From Bacteroidota bacterium (GTDB lineage Bacteria; Bacteroidota; Bacteroidia; B-17B0; Aurantibacillaceae): a stretch of DNA of 6,703 nt. The position numbers were made by a program, and so were the translations under genes. The stretch lies in NCBI GenBank assembly GCA_947474485.1, contig CANJJP010000091.1, forward strand, positions 1-6,703. The letters run 5' to 3'. The notes below the pieces were generated by a model. It ran no database searches, was not told the origin of the DNA, and was given only the letters and a program-made list of their open reading frames with translations. Position 1 is the first letter of the stretch. Each line of letters opens with the position of its first letter. Positions 1 through 5,808 of this stretch are shown here, in pieces.

Positions 1-1917
1 AATAAACAATGCAACTACTACACTCATAAACATATAAGCAGGCATGTTTTCATTTTCACGAAAAGTATATCCAACACTATCTTCAGTATCTGTATTAAAA
101 TAACGGAGTAAATAAGACAATACAAAAGCTAAAGCTGGAGCTTCAAGCAAACCAATAGCCATATATTGCGTGTTCGTCAATTTTGATTTCACATCACGTG
201 TCATGAAAATCAAAAACTGCTTAATTTTATTTGGGATTTTAAAAGTACTTTCAGGAATAGCAGAATGTTCTTCTATTTTTTCTAATTTACTTTCAATTAA
301 TTCGGTGTAATGTCCATTCCACTCGCTTGGTGTAAACTTACGCGTGGCAGTTTGGTTTCCGTATTCATCCACAACCTTTGTTTCAATGATGTTGAATATT
401 AATTCTGGGTTTACGTTACCACAACTAATACACTCACTCTCTTCAGAGTTAACATGATGCACTAATCTTTTAAAGTAAATAACAGCATCAACCGGATTTC
501 CATAATACACAGGATAACCACCCACATCAAGGATTTTTAGCTTATCAAACATTTTGAAAATCTCTGAAGAAGGTTGATGAATTACAACAAATACTAACTT
601 ACCTCTTAGAGCAAGTTCCTTCAGTAAGTCCATAATGTTTTCAGAATCTCTTGATGATAAACCAGAAGTAGGCTCATCCACAAACAACACTGCTGGCTCA
701 CGTATTAACTCTAAACCAATATTTAAACGCTTGCGTTGTCCACCCGAAATTGTTTTTTCTAAAGGTGAACCAACTTTTAAATCTTTGGTGTGCTCTAAAC
801 CCAAATCAGTTAAGGTTTTCATAACCATTGCTGATATTTTATCATCAGCATAGTTTCCAAAACATAACTTGGCATTATAGAATAAATTTTGATAAACGGT
901 AAGTTCCTCAATCAACAAATCATCTTGAGATACGTGACCAATAACACCTTCAATTTTATCGCTCTCAGTATGTATGTTTATACCATTGATATAAACACCA
1001 CCACCACTTGGAATTTCTTGCCCGTTAAGTACATTTAGTAAAGTTGACTTACCTGCACCTGAGCCTCCCATAATACCAATAAGCTTTCCGCTTTCTTCTG
1101 CAATATTGATATTACGTAAGCCTAATTTACCGCCTTTAAATTTGTATTCAAGGTTTTTAGCAACAAACGAAATTTTAGATTGAGTGTTATCCGATAAAAA
1201 TTTAGAGATAATATCACTATAGTAAATCGGCTTAACTTTAGTACTTCTTAAGGAAGAACCTGGAGTTAATAAATAAACTTTTTCGGGAGCAATTGCTTGT
1301 CCGTTTAAGACTAACTCTTGCGCACCAACGAGTTTTAGAATGTACATGCCAACACTTGGCACATTCATTACCCAAACTTCAATTTCATTATTAAAAGAAT
1401 CGCAAATAACTTGTTTAACATTTTGTCGCCCAAAAGCAGTATCATTATTGATTACCAATAAATGTGAGGCATCAGGATAAATGGAAGATTTGTCTTCAAC
1501 AAATGATTTTAGGTTTCCAAATTCCTCCATCGAAATATTGAAGGTGTCGGCAACTGTAGAAACAAATTCATATTCTTGTTCAGAAATTTCGGCAGAGGAA
1601 ACAATAAACTCTAGGATTCGAATAAGCACAATCACTTTTTGATCCTGCTCTAATTCTTTATTAATCTCAGTACAGATTTTTAAAACCTTAACCGAGTTTA
1701 CAGAAGTACGTTTTGCTGAGCCGTCTTTCTTTTTTGAAACTTGATGATGACTTTCGAGGTATTCGTCAAATAAAGCAAGGTATTTATCTACCAACTCTTG
1801 ATTTAATTGTTGCTTTAAAAAAGATTGTACAATGTTTCTACCTGTATTTGTAACGCCATCAACTTTAGCTATGATAGCAAAAAGTTGCATTAAGGCTCGG
1901 AGTATTCGTTCACTCAT
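1..1917 (-). CDS. TerB-domain ABCG-type ABC transporter (ATP-binding/permease), 3' end cut by window
   Basis: The frame is open from the ATG at 1915-1917 to the window edge: 639 residues with no stop. Residues about 5-140 look like a TerB-like helical domain, with AKVDG near residue 18 and a second acidic half, SSAEISEQE, near 107. Residues about 150-236 are a beta-rich segment resembling a regulatory or FHA-like fold; that is a guess. The nucleotide-binding domain is complete: Walker A GGSGAGKST at 284-292, signature SGGQ at 391-394, Walker B VLFVDEP with D414 and E415, and switch His447 in VIHQP. A linker carries a CxxC (C496, C499). The first membrane helix is about 586-606 and a second begins near 625. 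The order NBD then TMD is that of ABCG/White half-transporters with an ABC-2-type permease, so an inner-membrane exporter is inferred; the substrate is unknown. The rest of the permease domain lies beyond the left edge. Confidence 0.93.
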   Translation of the reverse strand, partial: MSERILRALMQLFAIIAKVDGVTNTGRNIVQSFLKQQLNQELVDKYLALFDEYLESHHQVSKKKDGSAKRTSVNSVKVLKICTEINKELEQDQKVIVLIRILEFIVSSAEISEQEYEFVSTVADTFNISMEEFGNLKSFVEDKSSIYPDASHLLVINNDTAFGRQNVKQVICDSFNNEIEVWVMNVPSVGMYILKLVGAQELVLNGQAIAPEKVYLLTPGSSLRSTKVKPIYYSDIISKFLSDNTQSKISFVAKNLEYKFKGGKLGLRNINIAEESGKLIGIMGGSGAGKSTLLNVLNGQEIPSGGGVYINGINIHTESDKIEGVIGHVSQDDLLIEELTVYQNLFYNAKLCFGNYADDKISAMVMKTLTDLGLEHTKDLKVGSPLEKTISGGQRKRLNIGLELIREPAVLFVDEPTSGLSSRDSENIMDLLKELALRGKLVFVVIHQPSSEIFKMFDKLKILDVGGYPVYYGNPVDAVIYFKRLVHHVNSEESECISCGNVNPELIFNIIETKVVDEYGNQTATRKFTPSEWNGHYTELIESKLEKIEEHSAIPESTFKIPNKIKQFLIFMTRDVKSKLTNTQYMAIGLLEAPALAFVLSYLLRYFNTDTEDSVGYTFRENENMPAYMFMSVVVALFI

Positions 1918-1923
1918 ATAATT

Positions 1924-1947
1924 TGCTTATAGCATTAAATATAAGCA
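1924..1947. repeat. 8-bp inverted repeat just upstream of the ABC transporter start
   Basis: TGCTTATA (1924-1931) and TATAAGCA (1940-1947) are perfect complements around an 8-nt loop. The repeat lies between the candidate -7 box and the start codon at 1917, where it could be an operator or a 5' UTR hairpin. It contains only two G/C pairs per arm, so it may be meaningless. Confidence 0.4.
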
Positions 1948-1949
1948 TG

Positions 1950-1982
1950 CAAGATAATTATTTTAACTGAAAAATAAACAAA
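1950..1982 (-). promoter_or_regulatory. Candidate promoter of the ABC transporter gene
   Basis: Reading the minus strand, TTTG (1982-1979) is followed after 22 nt by TATCTTG (1956-1950), a partial match to the Bacteroidota -33 TTG / -7 TAnnTTTG pattern. It would start transcription about 25 nt before the ATG. The region is very AT-rich, so a chance match is quite possible. Confidence 0.3.
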
Positions 1983-2002
1983 TTAAATCTTATATATTAG
2001 TG

Positions 2003-2031
2003 AATAATTAAACAGATTGTGTTTAATTATT
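2003..2031. repeat. 12-bp perfect inverted repeat, possible terminator of the small gene
   Basis: AATAATTAAACA (2003-2014) and TGTTTAATTATT (2020-2031) pair perfectly around a 5-nt loop. The repeat lies about 40 nt beyond the stop of the small minus-strand gene and upstream of the ABC transporter gene. On the minus strand there is no T-run after the stem, so it would be a weak intrinsic terminator. An operator or mRNA-stabilising 3' hairpin is equally possible. Confidence 0.5.
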
Positions 2032-2068
2032 TTAATTAGATTAATTGTCCCTAGTGTTTGAATTTCAA

Positions 2069-2296
2069 CTATATAAGATCGTATGGGCGGATAAAATCGT
2101 CAAAATCAATTTTTCCAACTTGCATTGAATTCAATTTATTCGTATCCATTCTTTTTAAGTCGGCTATAGTTATTCTTTTTGAATCAATAGAACGTGTTAG
2201 TGCTTTTACACATAATAGTTTTTGTAGCTTTTGACTTGTTTTTAGCGATTCATTCGCATCTTGTTTTCCTAGGTAAATGTTTTCGAAGTAGTTCAT
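2069..2296 (-). CDS. Small hypothetical protein, about 75 residues
   Basis: I do not recognise a family. I chose the ATG at 2294-2296, giving a protein that begins MNYFENIYLGKQDANESLK and ends FDDFIRPYDLI. The frame can be extended ten codons to a TTG at 2324-2326, but that TTG lies inside a strong -7-like box (TACTTTTG) and so is unlikely to be translated. The product is hydrophilic and Lys/Asp-rich, with a predicted helical middle; there is no signal peptide, membrane segment, cysteine pair or catalytic motif that I can see. A promoter-like block upstream and an inverted repeat downstream support a real single-gene transcription unit. It is divergent from the helicase and shares its promoter block. 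It could still be a chance ORF. Confidence 0.55.
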   Translation of the reverse strand: MNYFENIYLGKQDANESLKTSQKLQKLLCVKALTRSIDSKRITIADLKRMDTNKLNSMQVGKIDFDDFIRPYDLI

Positions 2297-2312
2297 ATGT
2301 AGATGTTTATTA

Positions 2313-2331
2313 TTTATCGAGTGCAAAAGTA
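2313..2331 (-). promoter_or_regulatory. Promoter/start block of the small gene
   Basis: On the minus strand this reads TACTTTTGCACTCGATAAA. Its first eight bases match the Bacteroidota -7 consensus TAnnTTTG. It lies about 17 nt upstream of the chosen ATG at 2296. No clear TTG is seen at the expected -33 distance. Its near copy stands in front of the divergent helicase gene. Confidence 0.55.
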
Positions 2332-2448
2332 GATACTCATTGTTAGGATAATCTTCCTTTTGTCTGATGAAATTGTTAATTAATCGTTACAAATAGGGTT
2401 TCAGAATAATAAAAATTAATATTATATGGAAAATCGAAATAAATAGTT

Positions 2449-2467
2449 TACTTTTGTGCTCGATAAA
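2449..2467 (+). promoter_or_regulatory. Promoter/start block of the helicase gene
   Basis: The sequence TACTTTTGTGCTCGATAAA starts with a perfect TAnnTTTG box at 2449-2456. It matches the block in front of the small divergent gene at 17 of 19 positions, in opposite orientation. A start near 2464 would give a leader of about 125 nt. No convincing -33 TTG is visible. Confidence 0.6.
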
Positions 2468-2590
2468 GGGTGAATAATAGTCTGCTCCTCTAAAAGTACT
2501 CGTCGGCCCGTGTTTGGCACAATTGACTACTTGATTTTTCTGCACGACTGTTTAGGCTCTTAAACAGTTTATTAATTAAAACAAATTTAA
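2464..2590 (+). promoter_or_regulatory. Long 5' leader of the helicase mRNA
   Basis: About 125 nt separate the predicted transcription start from the ATG at 2591. The leader is more GC-rich in its middle (about 2480-2530) than the rest of the spacer and contains a clear stem-loop near its 3' end. Short complementary segments (AAGTA near 2493 with TACTT near 2528) suggest further pairing. Long structured leaders are common on cold-responsive RNA helicase and cold-shock mRNAs; regulation by temperature or by the helicase itself is an inference. Confidence 0.45.
2546..2569 (+). promoter_or_regulatory. Stem-loop in the helicase leader
   Basis: ACTGTTTA (2547-2554) pairs perfectly with TAAACAGT (2561-2568) around the loop GGCTCT, and a G-U pair can extend it by one. 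It ends 22 nt before the start codon. The short TTTATT after it is a poor terminator tail, so attenuation is possible but weak; a structural element near the ribosome-binding region fits as well. Confidence 0.6.
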
Positions 2591-4480
2591 ATGACATTTG
2601 AACAATTTGGTCTAGACTCTAGACTTCAACAAGCCATTTCAGAAATGGGCTTCACATCTCCTACGCCTATCCAGCAACAAACGCTTGCTAAATTGCTAAC
2701 CGAAAAAACTGACTTAATTGGTTTAGCACAAACAGGAACAGGAAAAACAGCAGCATTTGGATTACCAATGCTACACAACATTAACCCTGAAAGTAAAACT
2801 ATTCAAGGTTTAGTACTAAGTCCAACCCGCGAATTAGGAATGCAAATTTCTAAAGACATGGTAAACTACGGTAAACACATGAAAGGTTTAAAAGTAGTTG
2901 CAGTGTATGGCGGTGCGCGTATTGATCAACAAATTAAAGACATTCGTAACGGATGCCAAATAATTGTTGCAACTCCAGGACGTTTAGTAGATTTAATCGA
3001 GCGTAAAGCAATCGATTTAAGCAATGTGCAAATCACTGTTTTAGATGAAGCAGATGAGATGTTAAACATGGGCTTTAAAGATGATTTAGATTTTATCTTA
3101 GATAAAACTCCTAAAACAAAAAACACTTGGTTGTTTTCTGCAACTATGCCACGTGAGGTAGCACAAATAGCAAAACGCTATATGGAAAACCCAATGGAAT
3201 TAAGTGCAGGTAACAAAAACGAAGGTGCTGAAAACATTGAACACATTTATTATGTAGTACAAGGAAGAAATCGTTACGCAGCATTAAAGCGTGTAGTAGA
3301 TTCTAATCCTGATATTTTCGGAATTATATTTTGTAGGACCAGAGCAGAAACTCAAGAAGTTGCTGATGGTTTAATTAAAGATGGCTACAGTGCAGATTCT
3401 TTACATGGAGATTTATCTCAATCGCAACGTGATTTTGTAATGAAACGTTTCCGTGCTAGAAGCTTGCAAATGTTAGTTGCTACTGATGTTGCAGCTCGTG
3501 GTATTGATGTTAACGATATTACTCACGTAATCAACTATAACTTACCTGAAGAAACGGAAAACTACACACACAGAAGTGGTAGAACTGCACGTGCTGGTAA
3601 AAAAGGTAAATCAATTGCTATTGTTACTTCTAAAGATTTAGGAAGAATAAGAGATATTGAGCGTATCATTAAAAAAACATTCACTAAAGGAAGTATTCCT
3701 ACAGGTGTTGAAGTGTGCGAGCGTCAGTTACTTCACCTAGTTAACAAATTACATAATGTAACTGTTAACGAAAAAGAAATTGAATCTTTTTTACCAAAAA
3801 TTTATGATGAGTTAGCTGATTTAAGTAAAGAAGAAGTTATTAAGCGTTTCGTTTCTGAAGAGTTTAACCGTTTCTTAAATTACTATCAAAACCAACCTGA
3901 TTTAGAAGAAGGAGCAAGCCGTGGCGAAAACAATCGTACATCACGTTTCTTCATTAACTTAGGTGAGTTAGATGGATTGAATCGTCAGAGCTTAAAAGAT
4001 TTGTTGATGGATTTCTCTGGATTAGAAGGAAGAATGTTGTTCAACATAGAGGTGAAGAGCAGTTTTGCTTTCTTTGAAACTGAAACACAATTTGCTGAGA
4101 AGTTTTTAAACTTAAACAACGATGAGTTATTCTTTAACGATAGAAAAGTAAGTTTAGAATTATCGCAAAAGAAATCTCGCGAAGGTGGAAACTTTGAAAG
4201 ACGTTCTGGTGGCGGTGGATACAAAGGTAATAGCGAAGGCGGATACCGTGGTGGAAATGGTGGCGGATACAAGGGTGGAAGCAGCGAAGGTGGATACCGT
4301 GGTGGAAATAGCGGTGGTGGATACAAAAGTAGAAGCAGCGAAGGCGGCGGATACAAAGGTGGAAGCAGCAGAGATGGAAATCGTGGCGGAAGTGGCGGTG
4401 GATACAAAAGCAGAAGCAGCGAAGGTGGAAACTTTAGCAAGCCAAGGGTATCTGAAAGAAGCAGAGAAAGATCTAATTAA
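2591..4480 (+). CDS. deaD: DEAD-box ATP-dependent RNA helicase, CsdA/DeaD type
   Basis: This 629-residue protein unwinds RNA duplexes at the cost of ATP; relatives act in the cytoplasm in ribosome assembly and mRNA decay, often in the cold. All core motifs are present: Q-motif region (F6, then PTPIQQQ at 25-30), I AQTGTGKT 46-53, Ia PTRELG 78-83, TPGR 128-131, II DEAD 152-155, III SAT 183-185, IV IIFCRTR 245-251, V ARGID 302-306, VI HRSGRTAR 327-334. Residues about 452-525 match the RRM-like DbpA/CsdA RNA-binding domain. From about 530 to the end lies a low-complexity Gly/Arg/Lys/Tyr/Ser tail, probably disordered and RNA-binding. The ATG follows an A-rich, SD-less stretch typical of Bacteroidota. 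It is transcribed alone from the promoter near 2449 and ends at a strong terminator. The helicase assignment is secure; the exact orthologue (deaD, rhlE-like) is less so. Confidence 0.96.
   Translation: MTFEQFGLDSRLQQAISEMGFTSPTPIQQQTLAKLLTEKTDLIGLAQTGTGKTAAFGLPMLHNINPESKTIQGLVLSPTRELGMQISKDMVNYGKHMKGLKVVAVYGGARIDQQIKDIRNGCQIIVATPGRLVDLIERKAIDLSNVQITVLDEADEMLNMGFKDDLDFILDKTPKTKNTWLFSATMPREVAQIAKRYMENPMELSAGNKNEGAENIEHIYYVVQGRNRYAALKRVVDSNPDIFGIIFCRTRAETQEVADGLIKDGYSADSLHGDLSQSQRDFVMKRFRARSLQMLVATDVAARGIDVNDITHVINYNLPEETENYTHRSGRTARAGKKGKSIAIVTSKDLGRIRDIERIIKKTFTKGSIPTGVEVCERQLLHLVNKLHNVTVNEKEIESFLPKIYDELADLSKEEVIKRFVSEEFNRFLNYYQNQPDLEEGASRGENNRTSRFFINLGELDGLNRQSLKDLLMDFSGLEGRMLFNIEVKSSFAFFETETQFAEKFLNLNNDELFFNDRKVSLELSQKKSREGGNFERRSGGGGYKGNSEGGYRGGNGGGYKGGSSEGGYRGGNSGGGYKSRSSEGGGYKGGSSRDGNRGGSGGGYKSRSSEGGNFSKPRVSERSRERSN
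4208..4426 (+). repeat. Repetitive DNA encoding the Gly/Tyr/Arg-rich helicase tail
   Basis: Units of the kind GGGYKGG-SSEGGYRGGN recur along residues about 540-612, alternating YKG, YRG and YKSRSSEGG. The nucleotide repeats are imperfect but close (GGTGGATAC and GGCGGATAC recur), so the copy number can change by slippage or recombination. Similar tails occur on Bacteroidota and other bacterial DEAD-box proteins, where they bind RNA and can promote condensates. Long antisense and frame-shifted ORFs over this stretch come from its composition only. Confidence 0.85.
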
Positions 4481-4500
4481 GAATTAGCTTTTATAAATAT

Positions 4501-4538
4501 AAAAAGAGGCTGCCTCAATTTTGAGACAGCCTCTTTTT
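4501..4538. terminator. Bidirectional intrinsic terminator after the helicase
   Basis: AAAAAGAGGCTG (4501-4512) pairs with CAGCCTCTTTTT (4527-4538); after one C/A mismatch, CTCAA and TTGAG continue the stem around a TT loop. The T-tract serves the helicase, and the opposite A-tract gives a T-tract on the minus strand. Because sppA converges from the right, this was probably the shared terminator of both genes before the IS arrived. Confidence 0.92.
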
Positions 4539-4545
4539 GGTAATG

Positions 4546-4563
4546 TACTGAAAAATGGTTGGT
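4546..4563 (+). repeat. Left terminal inverted repeat of the IS
   Basis: TACTGAAAAATGGTTGGT matches the reverse complement of 5782-5799 at 17 of 18 positions. Weaker similarity continues inward (CTCGAA against CTCCGAA). This end lies downstream of the transposase gene. Confidence 0.9.
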
Positions 4564-4597
4564 GGTTTTCTCGAAAATAATTTGTAAAATGCACGCG

Positions 4598-4719
4598 TCA
4601 GTCTGAAGAGGAAGTAGGCTCTGTTGGAGAACAACCTAGCAGCAATAAGACTGAAGTTAATAAAGCAAGAAAAGGTAGTTTAATAGCTACCTTTTTTTAT
4701 TCTTGCTGTTTAACCTCAT
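4598..4719 (-). pseudogene. Candidate small lipoprotein reading frame inside the IS, split at an A7 tract
   Basis: The ATG at 4717-4719 starts 13 nt after the transposase stop, with an SD-like AAAGGTGA about 13 nt ahead of it. It reads MRLNSKNKK and then hits a TAG. One extra A in the A7 tract (4692-4698), or a -1 slip there, would join it to a 32-codon frame running KKVAIKLPFLALLTSVLLLL and then GCSPTEPTSSSD before TGA at 4598. The result would be about 40 residues with a basic n-region, a hydrophobic core, a lipobox LLGC and a short hydrophilic tail. No normal start codon exists in the second frame upstream of the hydrophobic core. It could be a broken passenger gene, a slippage-expressed peptide, a captured 5' fragment of a lipoprotein gene, or chance. 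A hairpin overlaps it, which argues for caution. Confidence 0.35.
4664..4707. terminator. Hairpin with T-tract downstream of the transposase gene
   Basis: AAAAGGTAG (4670-4678) pairs with CTACCTTTT (4687-4695) and is followed on the plus strand by a run of seven T (4692-4698). Flanking AGCAAGAA (4664-4671) and TTCTTGCT (4700-4707) are also complementary. On the minus strand the stem is followed by only four T. It could stop transcription entering the IS from the helicase side and, less strongly, end the transposase transcript. Confidence 0.6.
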
Positions 4720-4732
4720 GGCTAAAAAAAAC

Positions 4733-5703
4733 TCACCTTTCGTTGGAGAAAAACATATACCATTTTATGAAGTCAATTCGATGTTTTAATGTTAATCCTC
4801 TGTGAAGATCAAGATGGTTTTTAAGATGACTAAAGAAGCCTTCGATTCCATTTGTTGTTGAAGGTATATTTGGATTGGATAAATAATGAAACATGTTAGG
4901 TAAAGCTCTTTTGATTGTATAATAAGAACGTCGAACTAATTTATGAGTGTACCAATAGCGACCAGTAGTTGGTTGATATGTTTTTTCCATTAAATAATTC
5001 TTGTGTTTTGCATACCATTGCTCTAATATTTTTGTCCAATAGATTTGATCATTCTGCGTTTTTATTTTCAGAAGCATCAGTACAATTTTTCTAAGCTCTA
5101 TTGCGGACTCATGCTTTGGGAACCTTGTTAACCATAGTAAACACATCCTTTGGATATGAACCAGACAACGTTGAGCTAATACATCAGGAAGTGATTTTTT
5201 GATAGCCTTGAGTATACTTTTATGCCCATCGGTTGTAATACTTTCTATTTGAACTCCGAGCTTTATGAGATTATCTAAATCTTCTTTTATTTCGCTATAA
5301 TGTTCACCATCTGTAAACCTTATTAGTTGAGTATATCCATCTTCATTATCCTGATAACAAACCATGCAAAACTTCTCAAAATAAGTTGCGTCCATTCTTA
5401 AATTAACTTTCTCACGTTTTATAATTTTCACGCATGGAGATTGTTCAAGAAAAATATAGAAAGTGCGTTGAAGTGTATCTTTTGATAAGCCACTATCTCG
5501 ACTTAAAGTTCTATAAGTCTGTCTCTCCAAAACCCATTTCTTGAACCATATAAATCGATTTTCTAAACGTTGATTTGGGTCGTTTCGAGTAAATAAAATA
5601 TCACAATTTTTGCACTTAAATCTTTGCTTATTTTGTCGTTTCCCCCAACGAATAACTTCCAAACTTCCGCATGCCCAGCAGCGCTTTTTTTTGATTTTTT
5701 CAT
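4733..5703 (-). CDS. DDE transposase, IS256-like/MULE type with N-terminal zinc ribbon; start separated by an A8 frame break
   Basis: It catalyses cutting and strand transfer of the IS ends. Counting from the TTG at 5660-5662, the frame gives 309 residues: CxxC at 17-20, a helix-turn-helix near 49-70, D91 in RMDATYF, D145 in TTDGHKS, the C166-x2-H169 typical of IS256/MULE transposases, and E274 in TTNGIEGFFSHLK. That TTG cannot be the true start: the upstream codons in the same frame encode RCWACGS, the other CxxC of the zinc ribbon. No start codon precedes these in frame before a TAA. An ATG at 5701-5703 encodes MKKSKK and joins the frame if the A8 tract (5685-5692) gains one A or the ribosome or polymerase slips by -1. 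The full product would be about 323 residues. The catalytic set is intact, so activity is possible if the frame break is bypassed. Transcription runs away from the sppA side. Confidence 0.88.
5685..5692 (-). other. A8 tract, candidate slippage site in the transposase
   Basis: Read from the ATG, the codons are TCA AAA AAA AGC; after a -1 slip they become AAA AAA AAG and then CGC TGC, entering the zinc-ribbon frame. Runs of eight or more A are known sites of transcriptional slippage, and A-AAA-AAA is a known ribosomal slippery heptamer. A base missed in sequencing, or a real inactivating deletion, would look the same. Confidence 0.5.
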
Positions 5704-5707
5704 ATAC

Positions 5708-5743
5708 AAAAAAAGTTTAGTGAAACGACTTTCACTAAACTTT
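5708..5743 (-). terminator. Strong hairpin and T7 directly before the transposase ATG
   Basis: On the minus strand AAAGTTTAGTGAAA (5743-5730), loop GTCG, then TTTCACTAAACTTT (5725-5712) form a perfect 14-bp stem, and T7 spans 5714-5708. The ATG follows four bases later. It has the form of an intrinsic terminator for transcripts arriving from sppA and would keep read-through from expressing the transposase. In transcripts starting outside the IS it would also place a stable stem at the initiation region. Confidence 0.8.
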
Positions 5744-5756
5744 CTTCTACACCTTT

Positions 5757-5768
5757 CCCATCAATGGG
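5757..5768. repeat. Short palindrome near the right IS end
   Basis: CCCAT and ATGGG flank a CA spacer, between the right terminal repeat and the transposase leader hairpin. It could be a transposase or host-factor site; it is short enough to be chance. Confidence 0.3.
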
Positions 5769-5781
5769 TTCGGAGGGATTT

Positions 5782-5799
5782 ACCAACTATTTTTCAGTA
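5782..5799 (-). repeat. Right terminal inverted repeat of the IS
   Basis: On the minus strand this reads TACTGAAAAATAGTTGGT, differing from the left end at one position (A for G). It lies upstream of the transposase gene and only 10 bases from the sppA stop codon. The single mismatch is in the middle of the repeat. Confidence 0.9.
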
Positions 5800-5808
5800 T
5801 TATGCCTC

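Larger units (their letters stand above)
4546..5799 (-). mobile_element. Insertion sequence, IS256-like variant with Zn-ribbon transposase, about 1.25 kb
   Basis: Near-perfect terminal inverted repeats bound a transposase gene on the minus strand, with a second short reading frame downstream of it. The outer edges are uncertain by up to about 10 bp because no unambiguous target duplication was found. A 7-bp direct repeat GCCTCTT (4529-4535 and 5804-5810) flanks the element, but leaves unequal gaps of 10 and 4 bases to the inverted repeats. The element lies between two convergent genes, next to the helicase terminator, and disrupts neither. The close match of the repeats suggests a fairly recent insertion. 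Confidence 0.9.

Noticed and set aside
635..853. Plus-strand 72-codon frame
   Set aside because: It is antisense to the conserved signature and Walker B region of the ABC transporter.
2324..2326. TTG start of the small gene, giving 85 residues
   Set aside because: The codon lies within the TACTTTTG box and so at or before the transcription start; the ATG at 2296 is preferred.
2512..2565. GTG-started leader peptide of about 17 codons in the helicase leader
   Set aside because: No ribosome site and no run of regulatory codons; it is too short to separate from chance.
2926..3126. Minus-strand 66-codon frame
   Set aside because: It is antisense to the helicase DEAD-motif region.
3985..4487. 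Long minus-strand Pro/Leu-rich frame and a plus-strand Val/Asp/Ala-rich frame over the helicase tail
   Set aside because: Both are composition shadows of the Gly/Tyr/Arg repeat in the real frame.
5660..5662. TTG as start of the transposase
   Set aside because: It would cut the zinc ribbon in half: RCWACGS lies directly upstream in the same frame and pairs with the CKNC downstream.
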